DNA from: Staphylococcus schleiferi
Lineage (GTDB): Bacteria; Bacillota; Bacilli; Staphylococcales; Staphylococcaceae
Direction of reading: 5' to 3'
Assembly: GCF_900458895.1 (NCBI RefSeq)
Contig: NZ_LR962863.1
Location: forward strand, 806,001 to 870,000
Length of the DNA stretch: 64,000 bases
Shown here: positions 44,232 through 58,574 of the stretch, one piece after another
Numbering within the stretch: position 1 is the first letter of the stretch
Layout: every line of letters begins with the position of its first letter
Notes under the pieces: generated by a model
What the model was told of the DNA's origin: nothing
The model's input: only the letters and a program-made list of their open reading frames with translations
Database searches by the model: none
Position numbers and translations under genes: made by a program

Positions 44232-45380
44232 ATGTCAGAAAAGTATTATCGTACCACCACATTGAAAATAGATTTAGATGCAATTACAGAAAATTATTAT
44301 GCATTAACAAAACTGCAACCGAATAAAACATTGATGCCTGTTGTTAAAGCAAATGCTTATGGTTTAGGCAGTATACAAATTGCTCAGCATCTTAGTCAAT
44401 TAGGGGCAGAGTTCTTTTGTGTAGCAACGTTAGATGAGGCGATAGAGCTACGAATGCATGGTATTAAAGAGAAGATTTTAATTTTATCAAGCATACCACC
44501 TGATGCAATTAACAAAGCGATTCAACATCGTGTTGCGGTAGCCGTTCCTTCAAAATCATGGTTAGAAGCGGCAATTTCATATATCGATAGTGATACAGAT
44601 AAATCTTTATGGATGCACATTAAATTGGATACTGGAATGAATCGATTAGGGATTAAAGATATAGAAACGTATCATGAAGTGAAAGCAATGATAGAAGCAC
44701 ATGATTTATTGGTGTTTGAAGGAGCTTTTTCGCATTTTCATTCGGCAGATGAGGATGATGATTCCGCGCAACAACAATATACACGTTTTGAAGAAATGAT
44801 TGAAAGCACTGACCATCCACCGTATATTCATATACAAAACTCTGCTGGTGCATTACGTTTTGATCCTGCATTATGTAATGCCTTTAGAGCTGGTATCGCT
44901 TTGTACGGTTATTATCCTTCAACTTTCATAGAAGAAAAGGCAACAGCTAAGCTGAAGCCTTCAGCAAAGTTAGTGTCACAAGTGATGCAAGTTAAACATG
45001 TCCGTAAAGGTGAAGGTATCGGCTATGGTCATACATTTAAGGCCCCAGAAGATATGCATGTTGCTTTACTTCCTATTGGGTATGCAGATGGTTATTTACG
45101 TTCAATGCAACATGCACATGTGCGTTTAGGTGCTTTCCAATGTGAAGTGGTTGGACGTGTAAGCATGGATCAGACAGCAATTCGTGTGCCCGGACATACA
45201 CAGCTCGGTGATGAAGTGATTTTAATTGATAACCAGGCACACACATCACAATCTGTTGAAGCTTTAGCAGCACAACAGCAAACAATTAATTATGAAGTCC
45301 TTTGTAATTTAGGCAGACGTATCGCGCGTCAATATGTGACAAAAGAAATGACCGAAATCTCGAACGAATTATTAAAATAG
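44232..45380 (+). CDS. alr: alanine racemase
   Basis: 382 aa PLP enzyme giving D-alanine for the ddl product and for teichoic acids. The PLP lysine is in PVVKANAYGLG (near residue 40), the second catalytic tyrosine in GIGYGHTFKAP (near 265), and VSMDQTAI follows. RBS GAGGAAGGTG at 44217-44226. Complete. It leads into mazEF but a separate promoter-like box stands between them. Confidence 0.95.
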   Translation: MSEKYYRTTTLKIDLDAITENYYALTKLQPNKTLMPVVKANAYGLGSIQIAQHLSQLGAEFFCVATLDEAIELRMHGIKEKILILSSIPPDAINKAIQHRVAVAVPSKSWLEAAISYIDSDTDKSLWMHIKLDTGMNRLGIKDIETYHEVKAMIEAHDLLVFEGAFSHFHSADEDDDSAQQQYTRFEEMIESTDHPPYIHIQNSAGALRFDPALCNAFRAGIALYGYYPSTFIEEKATAKLKPSAKLVSQVMQVKHVRKGEGIGYGHTFKAPEDMHVALLPIGYADGYLRSMQHAHVRLGAFQCEVVGRVSMDQTAIRVPGHTQLGDEVILIDNQAHTSQSVEALAAQQQTINYEVLCNLGRRIARQYVTKEMTEISNELLK

Positions 45381-45386
45381 TATGGT

Positions 45387-45420
45387 ACTTCCGACTGATT
45401 TTTGATATTATAATCAGTAA
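45387..45420 (+). promoter_or_regulatory. possible mazEF promoter/operator
   Basis: TATAAT at 45409-45414 lies in the imperfect palindrome CTGATTTTTGATATTATAATCAG. MazEF autoregulates in many bacteria; the palindrome could be the operator, but no clear -35 is visible. Confidence 0.35.
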
Positions 45421-45465
45421 TCAGAGAATTTTTTAATGTGTTGTATTGATATGGAGGTCCTATTT

Positions 45466-45636
45466 ATGTCAGCATTCAATCAAACAAGATTTAAAAATTT
45501 AGAACAATCTTTAAAAGAAGGCTATGTTCAAATGGCAGATTTGAATCTCTCCCTAGCAACTGAAGCATATTCAGTTGAATGTGAAGCCTGTGATTGTAAT
45601 GAATCACACTTGTTATCAGATTATAAGGATGACTAA
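45466..45636 (+). CDS. mazE: antitoxin MazE
   Basis: 56 aa, the length of staphylococcal MazE. It contains [20 protein letters not shown] and [11 protein letters not shown], the conserved middle and end. It binds and blocks MazF and is cleared by ClpCP in S. aureus. The frame is open from 45436, but GGAGG at 45453-45457 sets ATG 45466. mazF starts immediately after its TAA. Confidence 0.93.
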   Translation: MSAFNQTRFKNLEQSLKEGYVQMADLNLSLATEAYSVECEACDCNESHLLSDYKDD

Positions 45637-45990
45637 ATGAAGCGCGGGGACGTTTACTTAGCAGATTTATCACCAGTACAGGGCTCTGAACAGGGGGGAG
45701 TAAGGCCCGTAGTTATTATTCAGAATGACACTGGAAATAAATACAGTCCAACTGTTATTGTCGCAGCAATTACTGGTCGGATTAATAAAGCTAAAATACC
45801 AACGCATGTAGAAATAGAAAAAAATAAATATAAGCTCGACAAAGATTCTGTCATCTTATTAGAACAAATTCGAACGGTCGATAAGAAGAGACTTAAAGAG
45901 AAATTAACATTTTTATCTGAAGAAAAGATGAAAGAAGTTAATTACGCACTTGGTATTAGTTTAGGACTGAACATGAATCATCATAAATAG
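45637..45990 (+). CDS. mazF: mRNA interferase toxin MazF
   Basis: 117 aa. PemK/MazF fold with [24 protein letters not shown] N-terminus ([12 protein letters not shown]), RPVVIIQND and the catalytic threonine/arginine region [12 protein letters not shown]. The S. aureus enzyme cuts UACAU. Nearly identical to it, so activity is expected. Toxin follows antitoxin without gap, and a terminator separates it from rsbU. Confidence 0.95.
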   Translation: MKRGDVYLADLSPVQGSEQGGVRPVVIIQNDTGNKYSPTVIVAAITGRINKAKIPTHVEIEKNKYKLDKDSVILLEQIRTVDKKRLKEKLTFLSEEKMKEVNYALGISLGLNMNHHK

Positions 45991-46021
45991 GCTTTAGGAC
46001 AACTCTCCTAAAGCCTTTTAG
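45989..46021 (+). terminator. terminator after mazF
   Basis: AGGCTTTAGGA pairs perfectly with TCCTAAAGCCT over a short loop and ends in TTTTA. Some read-through into rsbU is known at this place in S. aureus. Confidence 0.88.
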
Positions 46022-46048
46022 CTTTTATAAAGTGAAGGGGGACGTCTA

Positions 46049-47053
46049 ATGTCGGAAGAAAGCAAATTGCGCTATTTCGAACTCGTGCGTCAATTTTTAA
46101 AGCACGAAAATAGAGAAAAAGTATTGAAACAAGCGCAATCATTTTCGAAGGATTTACGAGACGATGCATTAGTACCTGAAGATTTTGTGTGTATACATAA
46201 ACAGTTTTTTAAAAACAATTCATTAAGTCAATCAGAGATGATTGAGAGCTTAGACGTTTTAAAGACAGTCGTTGAAAGCTTCGGCTATAATTATCAAGAT
46301 TATAAAAATTTAGTTAACAAAGTTGAAGTTCATGACAAAGAGTTAGATGTAGCTTCAAGATTACAACAAACGATGTTAAAAACAAACATCCCTCAATTTG
46401 ATAGCATTCAAATTGGTGTCATTTCAGTTGCAGCACAACATGTGAGCGGCGACTATTTTAACTTGATTGATCATAAAGATGGTACGATGAGTTTTGCTGT
46501 TGCTGATGTCATAGGTAAAGGCATCCCGGCAGCATTGGCAATGAGTATGATTAAATTTGGTATGGATTCTTATGGCCACTCTCAATTGCCTAATGATGGT
46601 TTGAAGCGCTTAAATCGTGTAGTTGAAAAAAATATTAATCAGAACATGTTTGTCACAATGTTTTATGGTTTATACGAAGATTTAAACCATGTGCTTTACT
46701 GTAGCTCTGCTGGACATGAGCCGGGGTATATTTTTAGAGCAAAAACCAATGAATTTGAAGAAATTACAGTACGGGGCCGCGTTTTAGGTGTAAGCCCTCA
46801 CGTTCGTTATCAACAGCAAGAGATAGCGATTGAAATTGATGATATGATTATTATTTTCACAGACGGTGTGACTGAAATACGCAAAGAGGATGGACATTTC
46901 ATCAATACACAAAATATCCTTGATTTTATCCTTGAATATAAATCATTGCATCCACAAGATATTGTTCAACTTTTATACGAAGAGCTTTTAAGAGTACAAA
47001 AGTCTGGTAAACGTGATGATCTTACAATACTTATTATTAAGCGCGTACATTAA
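46049..47053 (+). CDS. rsbU: PP2C-type serine phosphatase RsbU
   Basis: 334 aa. The N-terminal helical domain (about 1-100) receives signals; the PPM domain follows with ISVAAQHVSGDYFNL, AVADVIGKGIPAALAMSMI and FTDGVTEIRKEDG, all metal-binding aspartates present. It dephosphorylates RsbV and so frees SigB. Full length, unlike some S. aureus laboratory strains with a deletion in this gene. Confidence 0.95.
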   Translation: MSEESKLRYFELVRQFLKHENREKVLKQAQSFSKDLRDDALVPEDFVCIHKQFFKNNSLSQSEMIESLDVLKTVVESFGYNYQDYKNLVNKVEVHDKELDVASRLQQTMLKTNIPQFDSIQIGVISVAAQHVSGDYFNLIDHKDGTMSFAVADVIGKGIPAALAMSMIKFGMDSYGHSQLPNDGLKRLNRVVEKNINQNMFVTMFYGLYEDLNHVLYCSSAGHEPGYIFRAKTNEFEEITVRGRVLGVSPHVRYQQQEIAIEIDDMIIIFTDGVTEIRKEDGHFINTQNILDFILEYKSLHPQDIVQLLYEELLRVQKSGKRDDLTILIIKRVH

Positions 47054-47131
47054 ATAAGATAGTAAGATTACAATTGATTAGAAATGGGTAAGAAAGTTAA
47101 GTAGAGAATAAACGTAGGAGTGTAATCAATA

Positions 47132-47458
47132 ATGAACCTTAATATAGAAACGCAAGAACACAAGACGCATTATGATATTTCAGTAGCTGGTGAACTTGAC
47201 GTTGCAACTGTGTCAGAGTTAGAAAAAGTGTTGGTGCCCATTCGACAAGCAGGGACACACGATATTTATGTAAACTTAGAAAATTTGACCTACATGGATT
47301 CAACTGGACTAGGTTTATTTGTCGGGACTTTAAAAGCTTTAAATCAACATGAAAAAGAATTATATATTTTAGGTGTGAATGATAGGATTAAACGATTATT
47401 TGAAATTACAGGTCTTGATGATTTAATGCATGTCAACGAAGGAACGGAGGTCGAATAA
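47132..47458 (+). CDS. rsbV: anti-anti-sigma factor RsbV
   Basis: 108 aa STAS domain. The phosphorylatable serine is in [12 protein letters not shown] (near residue 57). Dephosphorylated RsbV binds RsbW and releases SigB. RBS TAGGAGTG at 47115-47122. A possible SigB-type -10 (GGGTAA, 47085-47090) lies in the gap after rsbU, but no matching GTTT -35 is clear. Confidence 0.95.
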   Translation: MNLNIETQEHKTHYDISVAGELDVATVSELEKVLVPIRQAGTHDIYVNLENLTYMDSTGLGLFVGTLKALNQHEKELYILGVNDRIKRLFEITGLDDLMHVNEGTEVE

Positions 47459-47459
47459 A

Positions 47460-47939
47460 ATGACACATGCAAATGATTTCATTGAAATGAGACTTCCTGC
47501 TTCAGCTGAATATGTGAGTTTAATTCGTTTAACACTTTCTGGAGTTTTTACACGTGCAGGTGCGACTTATGATGATATTGAAGACGCAAAGATTGCTGTA
47601 AGTGAAGCTGTGACGAATGCAGTGAAACATGCATACAAAGGCAAAGAAGAAAAAGGCTACATCAATGTTGGTTTTGAACTTGAACCAGATCGTATTAAAA
47701 TCATTGTTTCTGATCAAGGTGATAGCTTTAACTACCAAGAGACTAAACAAAATCTAGGCCCTTACCAAGAAAATGAAAATATTGACTTTTTAAGAGAAGG
47801 TGGCTTAGGTTTATTCTTAATCGAATCGTTGATGGATGAAGTGACAGTTGATAAAGAAACTGGTGTTACGATTAGTATGATTAAGTATATTAGAAAAGAG
47901 CAGGTGCGAAATAATGGCGAAAGAGTCGAAATCAGCTAA
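47460..47939 (+). CDS. rsbW: anti-sigma factor and serine kinase RsbW
   Basis: 159 aa GHKL kinase. N-box [18 protein letters not shown], the ATP-lid residues [11 protein letters not shown] and [15 protein letters not shown] are present. It holds SigB and phosphorylates RsbV. RBS GGAGG in the end of rsbV sets ATG 47460; the open frame from 47430 is within rsbV. Its end overlaps the sigB start by 26 bp, so the two are translationally coupled. Confidence 0.95.
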   Translation: MTHANDFIEMRLPASAEYVSLIRLTLSGVFTRAGATYDDIEDAKIAVSEAVTNAVKHAYKGKEEKGYINVGFELEPDRIKIIVSDQGDSFNYQETKQNLGPYQENENIDFLREGGLGLFLIESLMDEVTVDKETGVTISMIKYIRKEQVRNNGERVEIS

Positions 47940-48684
47940 CGCTGTTTCACCTGAACAAATCAACCAATGGATTCAAGCACATCAAGAGCATCATGACGAA
48001 GAGGCGCAAGAAAAGCTCGTTAAACACTACGAAAAGTTAATTGAATCCTTAGCCTATAAATACTCAAAATGCCAATCGCATCATGAAGATTTAGTGCAAG
48101 TGGGTATGGTTGGACTTATAGGCGCGATTAATCGATTTGATTTATCTTTTGATAGAAAATTCGAAGCTTTCTTGGTTCCGACTGTTATAGGTGAAATTAA
48201 GCGATATTTACGTGATAAAACATGGAGTGTCCATGTCCCACGTAGAATAAAAGAAATAGGACCGAGGATTAAAAAGGTCAGCGATGAATTAACGAACGAA
48301 TTAGAACGATCACCTTCAATCAGTGAAATCGCTGATAGACTTGAAGTTTCAGAAGAGGACGTTCTTGAAGCGATGGAAATGGGTCAGAGTTATAATGCAC
48401 TGAGTGTGGATCATTCCATCGAAGCGGATAAAGACGGTTCAACGGTTACATTATTAGATATTATGGGACAACAAGATGAAAATTTCGACTTAACTGAAAA
48501 ACGTATGATACTTGAACGGATTTTACCTATTTTATCTGATCGTGAGCGAGAAATTATCCAGTGTACTTTTATAGATGGATTGAGTCAAAAAGAAACTGGA
48601 GAGCGTATCGGTTTAAGCCAAATGCATGTATCACGTTTACAAAGAACCGCTATAAAAAAATTGCAAGAAGCAGCAAAAAAATAA
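47914..48684 (+). CDS. sigB: RNA polymerase sigma factor SigB
   Basis: 256 aa general stress sigma factor. Region 2 ([27 protein letters not shown]), region 3 ([19 protein letters not shown]) and region 4 helix-turn-helix ([20 protein letters not shown]) follow in order. Last gene of rsbUVWsigB, ended by a terminator at 48.8 kb. Controls stress, pigment and adhesin genes in staphylococci. Confidence 0.96.
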   Translation: MAKESKSANAVSPEQINQWIQAHQEHHDEEAQEKLVKHYEKLIESLAYKYSKCQSHHEDLVQVGMVGLIGAINRFDLSFDRKFEAFLVPTVIGEIKRYLRDKTWSVHVPRRIKEIGPRIKKVSDELTNELERSPSISEIADRLEVSEEDVLEAMEMGQSYNALSVDHSIEADKDGSTVTLLDIMGQQDENFDLTEKRMILERILPILSDREREIIQCTFIDGLSQKETGERIGLSQMHVSRLQRTAIKKLQEAAKK

Positions 48685-48762
48685 ATCTGATAGATTAACA
48701 TTTTTTAACTATAAAAGTAAATGATGACGTGTAAAAACGAAGTCATATCGTAAAAAGGAAGA

Positions 48763-48790
48763 GCCTGAGACAAAATTGTCTCAATAATCG
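48763..48790 (+). repeat. small GCCTGAGAC-type hairpin repeat
   Basis: TGAGACAA and TTGTCTCA form an 8-bp hairpin beside GAGCC. A related GCCTGGGACATAAAT (on the - strand) occurs at 49141-49155 and a decayed one near 49170. These are common between staphylococcal genes. Confidence 0.5.
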
Positions 48791-48793
48791 ATG

Positions 48794-48836
48794 AAATCCG
48801 AGGTTTTCGTAAAAAACGAAAAATCTCGGATTTTTT
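48794..48836 (+). terminator. terminator of the sigB operon
   Basis: AAATCCGAGGTTTTCGT pairs with ACGAAAAATCTCGGATTT over an A-rich loop and ends in TTTTTT. Confidence 0.85.
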
Positions 48837-48984
48837 CCTTTTATCATCAGTTTAGCCGCACTAGATGCGACTAATTTCCTTAGGCACCTCGTTAATTTAG
48901 TTTTTGTTGTGATGAATTAAATTATACGAAAGTGCCTTATTTTTTTAAGTATAATGGTGAATGATTACATATATAAGCGAAGTA

Positions 48985-49155
48985 TTTATAGCGAGACTCC
49001 TGAGGGAACAGGACGAGCCGAAGACTACAGGCTGAGGCTGTCCCCTCGGAAAGCGAGCCTATATAATACGAAGCATGACAATAAAAAGGAAGCTCGAAGA
49101 CGATTTTTATCAAAATCATCTTCGAGCTATTTATTTTGGTATTTATGTCCCAGGC
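48985..49155 (+). repeat. composite intergenic repeat, copy A
   Basis: Module 1, GCGAGACTCCTGAGGGAACA followed by GGACGAGCCGAAGACTACAG and GCTGAGGCTG (48991-49055), then module 2, a hairpin with AGCTCGAAGACGATTTT paired to AAAATCATCTTCGAGCT (49091-49128), then ATTTATTTTGG and GTCCCAGGC. Copies B and C at 57.7 and 58.6 kb carry both modules in the opposite orientation. The 645 bp between sigB and tex hold nothing else but hairpins. Confidence 0.75.
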
Positions 49156-49329
49156 TCTATTTATTTTGGGATTGATATCCTAGCCTTTTTTTACTTTTTT
49201 TAAAAATTAAAAATAGCGATTATTTTTTACAAGAAGCATCTATTTTGAGTGCTTTGGATTAAACTATCAACTTTTAAATGTGAATGTTACAATAATGAAG
49301 AATGAGAAACGAGAAAGTGGGGATTTAAC

Positions 49330-51480
49330 TTGACCAATCATTTTGTTCAAGACATACATAATAAATATCAATTTCCAATCAAACATATTAACGCTGTATT
49401 GCAGTTGTTAGAGGAGAAAAACACAGTACCTTTTATCGCGCGTTACCGAAAGGAAATAACCGGTGGCCTAGATGAAGTTGAAATTAAACAAATAGCCGAT
49501 GAATATCAATATATGGAAAATCTTCAAAAAAGAAAAGATGAAGTCATCCATAATATAGAGCAACAGGGCTTATTAACAGCTGAGCTAAAAAATGAAATCC
49601 AAAAGCAAACAAAATTGCAGCGTGTCGAAGATTTATATCGACCCTTCAAACAAAAGAAAAAGACACGTGCTACAGAAGCTAAAAGAAAAGGGTTAGAACC
49701 TTTAGCAGAGTGGCTATATCTACAACAACAAAATGCGAATATTGAGGAAAAAGCATCTGAATTTATCAATGATGAAGTATCTTCAGTTGAAGATGCATTG
49801 CAAGGTGCACAAGACATTATCGCTGAGAAAATAGCAGATCATCCGCAATATCGAAAACAAATTTTAAGTCAAACGCTAAAAACAGCGAATATTACTTCGC
49901 AGAAAAAGAAAAATGCGGAAGATGAAAAAGCGACATTTGAAATGTATTATGATTATCAAGAGCCACTACGCAAAGTCGCAAATCATCGTATATTAGCGAT
50001 GAATCGTGGTGAATCAGAAAAAGTTTTACAAATTAAAATTGAAGCCAACCTTTTAGAGCTTACGCAAAATATTAAAAAGTTAGAACTTAAAGCGCAAAAT
50101 GATTTAACAGCTTACGTTGAAAACGCAATTGATGACGCAATGAAACGTTTAATATTTCCTTCAATTGAAAGAGAAATTCGAGGCGATTTAACTGAGCGTG
50201 CCGAAACCCAAGCGATTCACTTATTTAGTGAAAATCTAAAAAGTCTGTTACTACAACCGCCATTAAAGAATAAACAAATTTTAGGGGTAGACCCAGCTTT
50301 TAGAACGGGTTGTAAATTAGCAGTGGTAAATCCTTATGGCACTTTCATAGAAAAATCGGTGATATATCCACACCCTCCAGTTTCGAAAATCAAAGAAGCT
50401 GAGCGCACATTTTTAGAAATAGTGAAAGCATTCCATATTGACTTGGTAGCAATAGGTAATGGTACAGCAAGTAGAGAAACAGAACAATTTGTTGCGAATA
50501 TGATTCAAGAAAATCAACTTGACTTGAAATATATTATCGTCAATGAAGCGGGGGCTTCTGTTTACTCTGCATCAGACATTGCAAGAGCGGAATTTCCGGA
50601 CTTTCAAGTAGAAGAAAGAAGTGCTGTGTCCATTGCGAGACGTGTTCAAGATCCTTTAAGTGAGCTTGTAAAAATTGATCCAAAATCTATTGGCGTTGGA
50701 CAATATCAGCATGATGTAAATCAAAAAGCGTTAGGTGGCGCTTTAGATTTTGTGGTTGAAACGGCCGTAAACCAAGTCGGTGTTGATGTTAATACAGCGT
50801 CAAGTACGTTGTTACAGCACGTGTCAGGTTTATCTCGACAAATTGCTGAGAATATTGTTGCATATAGAGAAGAAAACGGTGCAATAACACATCATAAACA
50901 ATTGAATAAAGTCAAACGTTTAGGTGCCAAAACATTTGAACAAAGTATCGGCTTTTTACGAATCGTCGAAGGCAAAGAACCACTTGATAATACAGCAATA
51001 CATCCTGAAAGTTATCCTGCGACCTACCAGTTGTTAGAATTAGTCGGTTTAGAAATATCAGAAATTGGCAGTGCCAAAGCAATAGAAAAATTAAAGCAAG
51101 TTGGTATTGCAACGCAAGCCAATGCTTTAAATATTGGTGTTCCAACTTTAGAAGATATTATTAAGTCATTAATTGCGCCACATCGTGATCCAAGGGATGA
51201 TTTTGAGACACCAGAACTCAAATCGGACGTTTTATCTATTGAAGACTTATCAAAAGGGATGAAACTGAATGGGACAGTTCGAAATGTTGTCGACTTTGGC
51301 GCTTTTGTAGATATTGGTGTGAAACAAGATGGGTTAGTTCATATTTCAAAATTAGCCAAAAAGTTTGTAAAACACCCAATGGACATCGTTAGTGTAGGAG
51401 ATATTGTTGAAGTTTGGATAGAACAAATTGATCAACAAAAAGGAAAAGTTGCATTGACTATGATTAATCCTAATGAATAA
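49330..51480 (+). CDS. tex: Tex family RNA-binding transcription accessory protein
   Basis: 716 aa. N-terminal helical domain with [18 protein letters not shown], the YqgF-like RNase H fold ([16 protein letters not shown], near 318-333), a helix-hairpin-helix part ([14 protein letters not shown]) and a C-terminal S1 domain (about 648-716, [19 protein letters not shown]). The start is TTG 49330. The role is poorly known; it binds nucleic acid and affects transcription and stress survival. sprT overlaps its end. Confidence 0.93.
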   Translation: MTNHFVQDIHNKYQFPIKHINAVLQLLEEKNTVPFIARYRKEITGGLDEVEIKQIADEYQYMENLQKRKDEVIHNIEQQGLLTAELKNEIQKQTKLQRVEDLYRPFKQKKKTRATEAKRKGLEPLAEWLYLQQQNANIEEKASEFINDEVSSVEDALQGAQDIIAEKIADHPQYRKQILSQTLKTANITSQKKKNAEDEKATFEMYYDYQEPLRKVANHRILAMNRGESEKVLQIKIEANLLELTQNIKKLELKAQNDLTAYVENAIDDAMKRLIFPSIEREIRGDLTERAETQAIHLFSENLKSLLLQPPLKNKQILGVDPAFRTGCKLAVVNPYGTFIEKSVIYPHPPVSKIKEAERTFLEIVKAFHIDLVAIGNGTASRETEQFVANMIQENQLDLKYIIVNEAGASVYSASDIARAEFPDFQVEERSAVSIARRVQDPLSELVKIDPKSIGVGQYQHDVNQKALGGALDFVVETAVNQVGVDVNTASSTLLQHVSGLSRQIAENIVAYREENGAITHHKQLNKVKRLGAKTFEQSIGFLRIVEGKEPLDNTAIHPESYPATYQLLELVGLEISEIGSAKAIEKLKQVGIATQANALNIGVPTLEDIIKSLIAPHRDPRDDFETPELKSDVLSIEDLSKGMKLNGTVRNVVDFGAFVDIGVKQDGLVHISKLAKKFVKHPMDIVSVGDIVEVWIEQIDQQKGKVALTMINPNE

Positions 51481-51928
51481 TCAAGAGCTACAAAAATTAA
51501 CAGAAAGTATTGCAATGAATGATTTTAATCAGCCATTTCAACATCGAGTGTTCTTTAATAAACGACTCAGAACAACGGGTGGCAGATATATGTTAGAGTC
51601 GCATCATATTGAAATTAATCCGAAGCAATATGAAACATATGGCAAGCAAGCCTTAATAGATATTATTAAACATGAATTATGCCATTATTTTTTGCACATT
51701 GAAGGAAAAGGCTATCAACATAAAGATTGAGATTTTAAATTATTAGCTGAAAAGGTCAAGGCACCTCGTTTTTGTCAACCAATAGAAAGCTATCAATCTA
51801 GAGTTAAGTATGAATATCAATGTCTTTCATGCCAGACCAAATTTCAACGGATAAGAAGTGTAAATATCGAAAAAATGCGATGTGGAAAATGTGGAGGTCG
51901 TTTAAAATTATTACGTCAACGCAGATAA
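51473..51928 (+). pseudogene. sprT: SprT family zinc-protease-like protein with an in-frame stop
   Basis: The frame starts MNNQELQKL at 51473, overlapping tex by 8 bp. It has [17 protein letters not shown], and the metal site HELCHYFLH. After GYQHKD a TGA at 51728-51730 interrupts; the same frame then runs DFKLLAEKVKAPRF to TAA 51926 and includes the zinc ribbon CLSC ... CGKC. Without the stop it is 151 aa, the normal length. Homologues have a glutamine or similar residue at the stop. True nonsense change or base error cannot be told apart. Confidence 0.85.
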
Positions 51929-52130
51929 CGTATGAACAGAGAGACTAAAGGCAATTCATGTAATCTGTAGACTAAAAATTTCAGAGTCCTGTATTGTCAT
52001 AGGATAAAGATTTATGCAGTTTGAGATTTAAATTACACAGGCATTCAATCATTTCAAACCATTGATTAACAGTACTTATGTTAATCATCACAATGATTGA
52101 ATGCTATTTTTGTTTTTTATAAAAATTTTG
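51929..52130 (+). other. gap between sprT and the rRNA promoters
   Basis: No gene. It contains the long hairpin listed next; the rest is A+T-rich. Confidence 0.5.
52041..52116 (+). terminator. long double hairpin terminator upstream of rrn
   Basis: GCATTCAATCAT (52041-52052) pairs with ATGATTGAATGC (52093-52104), enclosing GATTAACA/TGTTAATC; TATTTTTGTTTTTT follows. It ends tex-sprT and insulates the rRNA promoters. Confidence 0.82.
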
Positions 52131-52159
52131 TTGACAAAAATGGACCACCTTATTATAAT
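52131..52159 (+). promoter_or_regulatory. rrn promoter P1
   Basis: TTGACA 52131-52136, 17-bp spacer, TATAAT 52154-52159: full consensus. Confidence 0.85.
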
Positions 52160-52213
52160 GAAAAAGTCGTCAAAACAAGAAGTTCTTTAAATGTTTTAAG
52201 AGAAAAAAATTGT

Positions 52214-52242
52214 TTGACATGGAACGAGTTGTGTAGTATTCT
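52214..52242 (+). promoter_or_regulatory. rrn promoter P2
   Basis: TTGACA 52214-52219, 17-bp spacer, TATTCT 52237-52242. Confidence 0.75.
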
Positions 52243-52308
52243 AAAATACGTCGCTAATTTAATGTGTTAAAGTAAGATGACAAACATTAAATTAATGTTA
52301 AAAAAGTG

Positions 52309-52337
52309 TTGACACTTATAAAAGCGTATTATATAAT
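52309..52337 (+). promoter_or_regulatory. rrn promoter P3
   Basis: TTGACA 52309-52314, 17-bp spacer, TATAAT 52332-52337: full consensus, 38 bp before tRNA-Leu. Confidence 0.85.
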
Positions 52338-52374
52338 GAATAACGTTCTGAAAAAACCTATCGTTTGATTCCAA

Positions 52375-52457
<83 letters not shown>

Positions 52458-52478
52458 TCAACCAATTTAATTTAATAA

Positions 52479-52552
52479 GCGGGTGTAGTTTAATGGCAAA
52501 ACCTCAGCCTTCCAAGCTGATGTTGTGGGTTCGATTCCCATCACCCGCTCCA
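52479..52552 (+). tRNA. tRNA-Gly(TCC)
   Basis: 74 nt with encoded CCA. Acceptor GCGGGTG/CACCCGC, anticodon loop CTTCCAA giving TCC, T arm GGTTCGATTCC. It is cotranscribed with tRNA-Leu and the rRNAs. Confidence 0.95.
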
Positions 52553-52562
52553 TTTAATCAAA

Positions 52563-52687
52563 ATGAAATGAACATTGAAAACTGAATGACAATATGTCAA
52601 CGTTAATTCCGATAATTTGAGTACTTCAACGTACTTTAAAGAGTGATTGACTTAATCAATCAAACGAGCTATATCAAGCTTACTTCT
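52563..52687 (+). other. pre-16S leader with processing stem
   Basis: CATTGAAAACTGAATG through GTTAATTCCG (52573-52611) is complementary to 54280-54318 after the 16S gene, forming the RNase III stem that loops out pre-16S. A similar pair flanks the 23S (54349-54375 with 57445-57470). Confidence 0.75.
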
Positions 52688-57414
<4,727 letters not shown>

Positions 57415-57487
57415 AAATTTGTTCATAAGGTTTTACTTGTGAATGTATACTTACGATCTAGTTTTGAATGTATAACATTCAATTTAA

Positions 57488-57602
57488 TCTGGTGCCAATG
57501 GCAAAGAGGTCACACCTGTTCCCATGCCGAACACAGAAGTTAAGCTCTTTAGCGCCGATGGTAGTCGGACTGACGTTCCGCGAGAGTAGGACGGTGCCAG
57601 GT
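57488..57602 (+). rRNA. 5S ribosomal RNA
   Basis: 115 nt. TCTGGTG at the 5' end pairs with the closing GTGCCAGG region; internal CCTGTTCCCATGCCGAACAC and GAGAGTAGGACG are conserved. Last gene of the rrn operon. Confidence 0.95.
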
Positions 57603-57610
57603 TATTTTCT

Positions 57611-57638
57611 AAGAGACATTGTGTATGTCTCTTTTTTT
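57611..57638 (+). terminator. terminator of the rRNA operon
   Basis: AAGAGACAT pairs with ATGTCTCTT around TGTGT, followed by TTTTTT. Confidence 0.92.
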
Positions 57639-57718
57639 ATATTTAAATACCATCAATGGATATGCTATTCCACGCAGCCAGTCATACGGATATGAAGAAA
57701 AGTTAAAACGTTAATCTC

Positions 57719-57975
57719 AAAATAAATAGCGCTAAGGTGATTTTTACTAGAAAATCGTCTTAGCGCTTCCTTTGCATGATAAAACGGCTGTACACTTTAT
57801 ATGGTGGTTATGTGTCTATAATAATTAAGTCGCAAACTTCCGATTGCTTCTTCGAGTCTCGCTTTCCCAGGCGCCTTACCTCAACTAATTTTGGCTTTTA
57901 TTGTAGCTCATAAGAAGCCAAAATGGATTTTCGGTTTCGGCTCTATGCCTCGGGAGTCTCGACTCGGTACGCAAT
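57719..57975 (-). repeat. composite intergenic repeat, copy B
   Basis: Module 2 hairpin AGCGCTAAGGTGATTTT with AAAATCGTCTTAGCGCT at 57728-57767; module 1 on the - strand (GAGACTCCCGAGG ... GAGCCGAA ... GGGAAAGCGAGACTCG) at 57841-57965. Module 1 is interrupted by about 60 bp with its own palindrome (GCCAAAAT.../...ATTTTGGC). Bases 57720-57785 match copy C at 63 of 66 positions. Confidence 0.75.
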
Positions 57976-57989
57976 CTATTTAAGCAATT

Positions 57990-58574
57990 TCACTATTGAA
58001 AAGTGGTATTGCTTACTTTATGAATCACACGTTTTACAGAAGATGCAGAAACGTTACAATCACTTGCGATATCAGTTTCTGAGCGAACTTGTGTTGCTTT
58101 ATCTATAATGGCTTTCTGAACATGGTTTGAGATAAAACAGTTATCCTCAACAACATTTGTTTTAGAAGTAAAAGTCCGACCACAAACCCTACATTTAAAA
58201 CGTTGTTTTAACAGATTTAAATACACTGCTATCTCTTGGAATCTTAAAAAAGTAATTCGCGATAAACGTTTTCCGTGTTTGTGTATTCGGTTTGGATTCG
58301 TATGATAACAGTGAGGACAAGTCATAGGCTTGTATGAAAGGGTACCAAAGATGACGTTAGATTTCTTACCTCTAATAACTACATCTTCTTCAACTTTAGT
58401 GATTTTAATATTATTATCTTTAATTTTTAGTAACTTTAATATATCATTACACATAGGCGCAATATGTCTCCTTTATTTTTGGTTTAGTCACTTAAAATTA
58501 TAGAGGCATTTGCGCTATTTTTGTACAAAAAAGCAGGATGACTTATGTCATCCCACCATAAAAAATGAAGAACC
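57990..58574 (-). mobile_element. remnant of a second ISL3-family element
   Basis: The right end is intact: read on the - strand from 58574, GGTTCTTCATTTTTTA then GGTGGG resembles the end of the complete element (GGTT..T..ATTTTT..GGTTGG), and both have a subterminal palindrome (here GGGATGACATAAGTCATCC). The 5' leader before the transposase also matches. The left two thirds are missing. The remnant sits exactly between repeat copies B and C. Confidence 0.8.
57993..58454 (-). pseudogene. N-terminal fragment of an ISL3-family transposase
   Basis: 153 aa: MCNDILKLLKI start, zinc-finger-like CPHC and CRVCGRTF, and the helix-turn-helix SETDIASDCNVSASSVKRVI, in the same order as the 441-aa transposase at 18.8 kb but clearly diverged from it. 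The DDE core is lost. The fragment ends at a TAG formed with the flanking repeat. Confidence 0.85.

Noticed and set aside
47041-47131. SigB-dependent promoter before rsbV.
   Set aside because: GGGTAA is present, but no GTTT-type -35 at 12-15 bp spacing was found; not listed as a feature.
48954-49175. 73-aa frame over repeat copy A and 60-aa frame opposite it.
   Set aside because: It lies in a dispersed repeat whose copies do not keep the frame.
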